From positions 1-33,043 of the forward strand of contig JAKPHK010000122.1 of NCBI GenBank assembly GCA_029550345.1: a DNA stretch of 33,043 nt, in the 5' to 3' direction. Both the position numbers and the translations under genes were made by a program. The DNA comes from Pseudomonadota bacterium. GTDB taxonomy: Bacteria > Pseudomonadota > Alphaproteobacteria > Sphingomonadales > Sphingomonadaceae. Numbering within the stretch: the stretch's first letter is position 1; the number at the start of each line of letters is the position of its first letter. The notes below the pieces were generated by a model, which was not told where the DNA came from, did no database searches, and saw nothing but the letters and a program-made list of their open reading frames with translations. Shown in pieces: positions 30,451-33,043 of the stretch.

Positions 30451-31134
30451 TCAACTGCTCCAGAGCGGAGCCTTCACCGTTTCGAGAAAGGCGGCATGTG
30501 CCGCCAGCTCCGCCTCGCTCGCCTGGTGAGGGCGGGCGGGACGGAATGTCCGCTCGCGCACCGGTGCGGCTACCGGTTGCACGAGAATTTCGCTTGTGTC
30601 GGCCACCAGCGAGAGGCCGATCTGGCGCCCCCCGGTCAGCTCGACATAGACCTGAGCCAGCAATTCGGCGTCGAGCAGCGCGCCGTGCAGGGTGCGGTGG
30701 CTGCGGTCGATGCCATAGCGGGTGCACAGCGCATCGAGGCTGAGCTTGGCGCCCGGATGGCGCACCCGCGCCAGCGCGACCGTATCGATCATCCGGCTGC
30801 GGTCCACCGGGTCGAGCCCGCAGGCCTCAAGCTCCATGTTGATGAAGCCGAAATCGAAGCCCGCGTTGTGCGCGACCAGCATCGAATCGCCGATGAAATC
30901 GAGGAAATCGGCCGCCTTTTCGTGAAAGCGCGGCTTGTCCGCGAGGAACGCGGCGGACAGTCCGTGCACCGCCTCGGCGGCGGCGGGCATATCGCGGTCA
31001 GGGTTGAAATAGCAGTGAAAGGTTTCGCCGGTGGTCACCCGGTTGACCATTTCGATACAACCGATTTCCACCAGCCGATCGCCAGTGCGAGGATCGAGCC
31101 CGGTAGTTTCCGTGTCGAAGATGATCTCGCGCAT
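30451..31134 (-). CDS. dnaQ: DNA polymerase III epsilon subunit (proofreading exonuclease)
   Basis: A 227-residue 3'-5' exonuclease of the DEDDh class, the proofreading subunit of the replicative polymerase. ExoI: IIFDTETTGLDPRTGDRLVE; ExoII: VAHNAGFDFGFINMEL; ExoIII: HRTLHGALLDAELLAQVYVE. The C-terminal tail after residue 185 (VAAPVRERTFRPARPHQASE) is the likely contact with the alpha subunit. It follows coaE by 51 bases on the same strand, the standard aroE-coaE-dnaQ order of alphaproteobacteria. Confidence 0.96.
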   Translation of the reverse strand: MREIIFDTETTGLDPRTGDRLVEIGCIEMVNRVTTGETFHCYFNPDRDMPAAAEAVHGLSAAFLADKPRFHEKAADFLDFIGDSMLVAHNAGFDFGFINMELEACGLDPVDRSRMIDTVALARVRHPGAKLSLDALCTRYGIDRSHRTLHGALLDAELLAQVYVELTGGRQIGLSLVADTSEILVQPVAAPVRERTFRPARPHQASEAELAAHAAFLETVKAPLWSS

Positions 31135-31185
31135 TACAAGCCAGACATGGGCCTGTTACCCGCCGGGTGCAAGGGGGCGAATCCC

Positions 31186-31806
31186 CTATGCCTGCAGCTT
31201 TTCGGCAATGATCGCGTGAACCAGTCGCTGCACCGCATGGCGCGTTTCGGCGAGCGAGGTTCCGGTATCGATCACGTGGTCGGCAAGGCGCCGCTTTTCC
31301 TCGTCCGGAACCTGGAGCGCGAGGATTCGTTCAAACTTTTCCTCGGTCATGCCGGGGCGGGCGAGCACCCGCTGGCGCTGCATCTCAGCGGGGGCGGAGA
31401 CCACCACCACCGCGTCGAGCCCGTGCTGGCCGGTCTTTTCGTAGAGCAGCGGAATATCGAACACGATCAGCGGCTGGCTGGCGTTGTCGGCCAGGAAGGC
31501 GCGGCGCATTTCGCCGACTTCGGGGTGGACGATGGATTCGAGCAAGGCCAGCGCCTCGGGATTGCCGAACACCGCCGCGCCCAGCTTCTGCCGGTCGACG
31601 CCCTGCGGCCCGGTGGTGCCGGGAAAGGCGCGCTCGATCGGATCGAGCAGCGCGCCGTCCGGCCCCTGCAGTTCATGGACTGCCGCATCGGCATCGAACA
31701 CCGGCACGCCAAGGCCCTGGAACATGGCCGCGACGGCCGACTTGCCCATGCCGATCGATCCGGTGAGGCCCAGGATATAGGGACGGGGGACATAGGGGCG
31801 GGTCAT
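31186..31806 (-). CDS. coaE: Dephospho-CoA kinase
   Basis: A 206-residue kinase that phosphorylates dephospho-CoA in the last step of CoA synthesis. The P-loop is ILGLTGSIGMGKSAVAAMF near the N-terminus; then GVPVFDADAAVHELQG with the catalytic Asp, LIVFDIPLLYEKTGQHGLDA, VVVVSAPAEMQRQRVLAR and GTSLAETRHAVQRL. The ATG overlaps the aroE stop as ATGA. An unusual basic N-terminal segment ([10 protein letters not shown]) precedes the P-loop. Confidence 0.96.
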   Translation of the reverse strand: MTRPYVPRPYILGLTGSIGMGKSAVAAMFQGLGVPVFDADAAVHELQGPDGALLDPIERAFPGTTGPQGVDRQKLGAAVFGNPEALALLESIVHPEVGEMRRAFLADNASQPLIVFDIPLLYEKTGQHGLDAVVVVSAPAEMQRQRVLARPGMTEEKFERILALQVPDEEKRRLADHVIDTGTSLAETRHAVQRLVHAIIAEKLQA

Positions 31807-32654
31807 GCGAGCAGCAGGCTCCTCAGATCAGCATCGGCATCGCGGGGCGCATCGGCCCCATAGAACCGGCGAAACGCCTCGCGCGCCTGGCCGACGAGCA
31901 TTTCCAGCCCGTCATGGGTGCGCAGGCCCCGCGCGGCGGCGGCGCGCAGCAGCGGGGTGTCGTGGGGATGGGTGACGATATCGTAGACGATGGCGTCATC
32001 ACGGAGCGATTCGACGCCGAGCGGCAGCGGTGGCATCCCAGCCATGCCGAGCGAGGTGGCGTTGGCGATCAGGCGGCTGCCGTCCGCCAGTTTCTGGGCA
32101 TCGCCCCAGTCGGCCGAGATGATTTCGCAGTCCTTCACCGTCTCGGCGAGATCGTCGAGCAGTCGGGCGGTGCCCTCCGCAGTGCGATTGACCACGGCGA
32201 GCCGGCGCGCACCAAGCGAGACCAGCCCGGCAATCACCGCTGCTGCTGCGCCACCCGCGCCAAGCACCGTCACCTGCTCACCCGAGAGGTCCAGCCTGGC
32301 AAGCGGTTCGATGAACCCCGGCAGGTCGGTGTTCTCGCCGGTCAGCGAGCCATCGTCCTCGACGATCACGGTATTGACCGCGCCCAGCGCCAGCGCCGCC
32401 GGAGTATGGTGATCGACGAGGTCATAGCAGGCGCGCTTGTGCGGCATGGTCGCCTGGACCCCGGCAAAGCCGAGCGCGACCATGCCGCGAAAGGCACGCG
32501 CCACTTCGCCGGGACGGACCGGCAGTCGGATGTAATGCCCGTCGAGCCCCAGTCGCTTGAGCCAGAATTCGTGGATCAGCTGCGATTTCGATTGCGCCAC
32601 CGGCCAGCCGATCAGCCCAGCAAGCAAGGGCAGGGGGCGATCCTCGCGGTTCAT
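31803..32654 (-). CDS. aroE: Shikimate dehydrogenase
   Basis: A 283-residue NADPH-dependent enzyme that reduces dehydroshikimate to shikimate in aromatic amino acid synthesis. Substrate site: [19 protein letters not shown] and [14 protein letters not shown] with the catalytic Lys, and the paired Asp in [10 protein letters not shown]. Cofactor site: [17 protein letters not shown] and [14 protein letters not shown]-terminus: [18 protein letters not shown]. The ATG at 32654 overlaps the Maf stop as ATGA, which decides the start; the frame runs open upstream inside maf. Its own stop overlaps coaE. Confidence 0.96.
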   Translation of the reverse strand: MNREDRPLPLLAGLIGWPVAQSKSQLIHEFWLKRLGLDGHYIRLPVRPGEVARAFRGMVALGFAGVQATMPHKRACYDLVDHHTPAALALGAVNTVIVEDDGSLTGENTDLPGFIEPLARLDLSGEQVTVLGAGGAAAAVIAGLVSLGARRLAVVNRTAEGTARLLDDLAETVKDCEIISADWGDAQKLADGSRLIANATSLGMAGMPPLPLGVESLRDDAIVYDIVTHPHDTPLLRAAAARGLRTHDGLEMLVGQAREAFRRFYGADAPRDADADLRSLLLA

Positions 32655-33043
32655 GCAGCCAGTTCCCCTTGTTCGCGCAACGCGCCCAGCACGGGCAGCA
32701 GCGGCATCCCCAGCACGGTGAAATGATCGCCCGCGATTGCATCGAACAGTTGCACGCCCAGTCCCTCGATCCGGAAAACCCCGACACAGCCAGCGACTGC
32801 CGGCCATTCGGCGGCGAGATAGCTGGCGATGAACGCTTCGGATAGGGGGCGCACGGCCAGCTCTGCAACGGCGTGGTGGCGCCAGACCACCACGCCATCA
32901 CGCGCCAGCGCCGCTGCCGAATGGAGCCGCATCGTCCGGCCCGAGAAGAAGCGCAGATGATCCGCGGCATTGTCGCGGCTGGCGGGCTTGTCGAACCGCT
33001 GGCCTTCGACCTCGACGAGGGAATCGCTGCCCAGCACCAACCG
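32651..33043 (-). CDS. maf: Maf-family nucleotide pyrophosphatase, N-terminus outside the window
   Basis: The last 130 residues of a Maf protein, a nucleoside triphosphate pyrophosphatase (house-cleaning enzyme). Visible motifs: [20 protein letters not shown] with the catalytic Asp, the [15 protein letters not shown] segment and [20 protein letters not shown]. The frame is open to the window edge at 33043; about 70 residues with the N-terminal SxSPRR motif should lie beyond. It is the first visible gene of the maf-aroE-coaE-dnaQ run, and its TGA overlaps the aroE start (ATGA). Confidence 0.93.
   Translation of the reverse strand, partial: RLVLGSDSLVEVEGQRFDKPASRDNAADHLRFFSGRTMRLHSAAALARDGVVVWRHHAVAELAVRPLSEAFIASYLAAEWPAVAGCVGVFRIEGLGVQLFDAIAGDHFTVLGMPLLPVLGALREQGELAA

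Noticed and set aside
1..33043. CRISPR arrays, tRNA or rRNA genes, prophage genes
   Set aside because: No regularly spaced repeats, no tRNA cloverleaf and no phage structural or integrase genes are seen on either strand.

Overview
The window is chromosomal core DNA of a high-GC alphaproteobacterium. Gene content points to Sphingomonadales (Sphingomonadaceae or Erythrobacteraceae): a ThiS-ThiG fusion, a Pcm-like protein directly before TolC, a PopZ-type DUF2497 protein, an UrcA-family protein, DUF1491, and a maf-aroE-coaE-dnaQ cluster. The assignment is by protein resemblance only; there is no rRNA in the window. I see no prophage, CRISPR array, tRNA or intact insertion sequence.

Layout. (1) 1-2790, minus strand: start of a SUF iron-sulfur operon (Rrf2 regulator, sufB, a small secreted protein, a DUF559 protein, start of a further exported protein). 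Each junction is a 4-base start/stop overlap. (2) 2791-3152: divergent gap with a strong hairpin terminator and a candidate small RNA. (3) 3153-7836, plus: pyrD, a lipoprotein gamma-glutamyltransferase and a long-chain acyl-CoA ligase. (4) 7824-11929, minus: a 555-residue unknown protein, a tiny Ala/Glu/Thr-rich lipoprotein, a 175-residue unknown, the thiS-thiG fusion and a MerC-like membrane protein. (5) 12033-15212, plus: heme A synthase, a secreted unknown, and rplM-rpsI behind a structured leader. (6) 15274-20423, mostly minus: metallophosphoesterase and a small membrane protein, an UrcA protein (plus), a LytS/LytTR-type two-component system and class I fumarase. (7) 20588-28046, plus: degenerate Pcm-like protein, TolC, PopZ-like protein, S9 peptidase, thioesterase, thioredoxin-like ferredoxin, then a palindromic mobile element, then CBS protein, A-type Fe-S carrier and exonuclease III. 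(8) 28093-33043, minus: SleB-type hydrolase, DUF1491, ptsN, hpf, dnaQ, coaE, aroE and a partial maf.

Themes. Iron-sulfur biology recurs: the SUF operon, the A-type carrier, 4Fe-4S fumarase and a ferredoxin-like protein. Envelope functions cluster around tolC, the S9 peptidase and the cell-wall hydrolase. Many genes are translationally coupled by ATGA or GTGA overlaps.

The most unusual structure is at 26122-26389. It is a roughly 268-bp non-coding element with about 31-bp terminal inverted repeats flanked by TA. Inside are two more large inverted repeats, so the element could fold into a three-way junction. It sits exactly in the stop codon of the ferredoxin-like gene: removing it with one TA copy restores a TAA stop. 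This is what a TA-targeting (IS630/Tc1-like) miniature element would leave.
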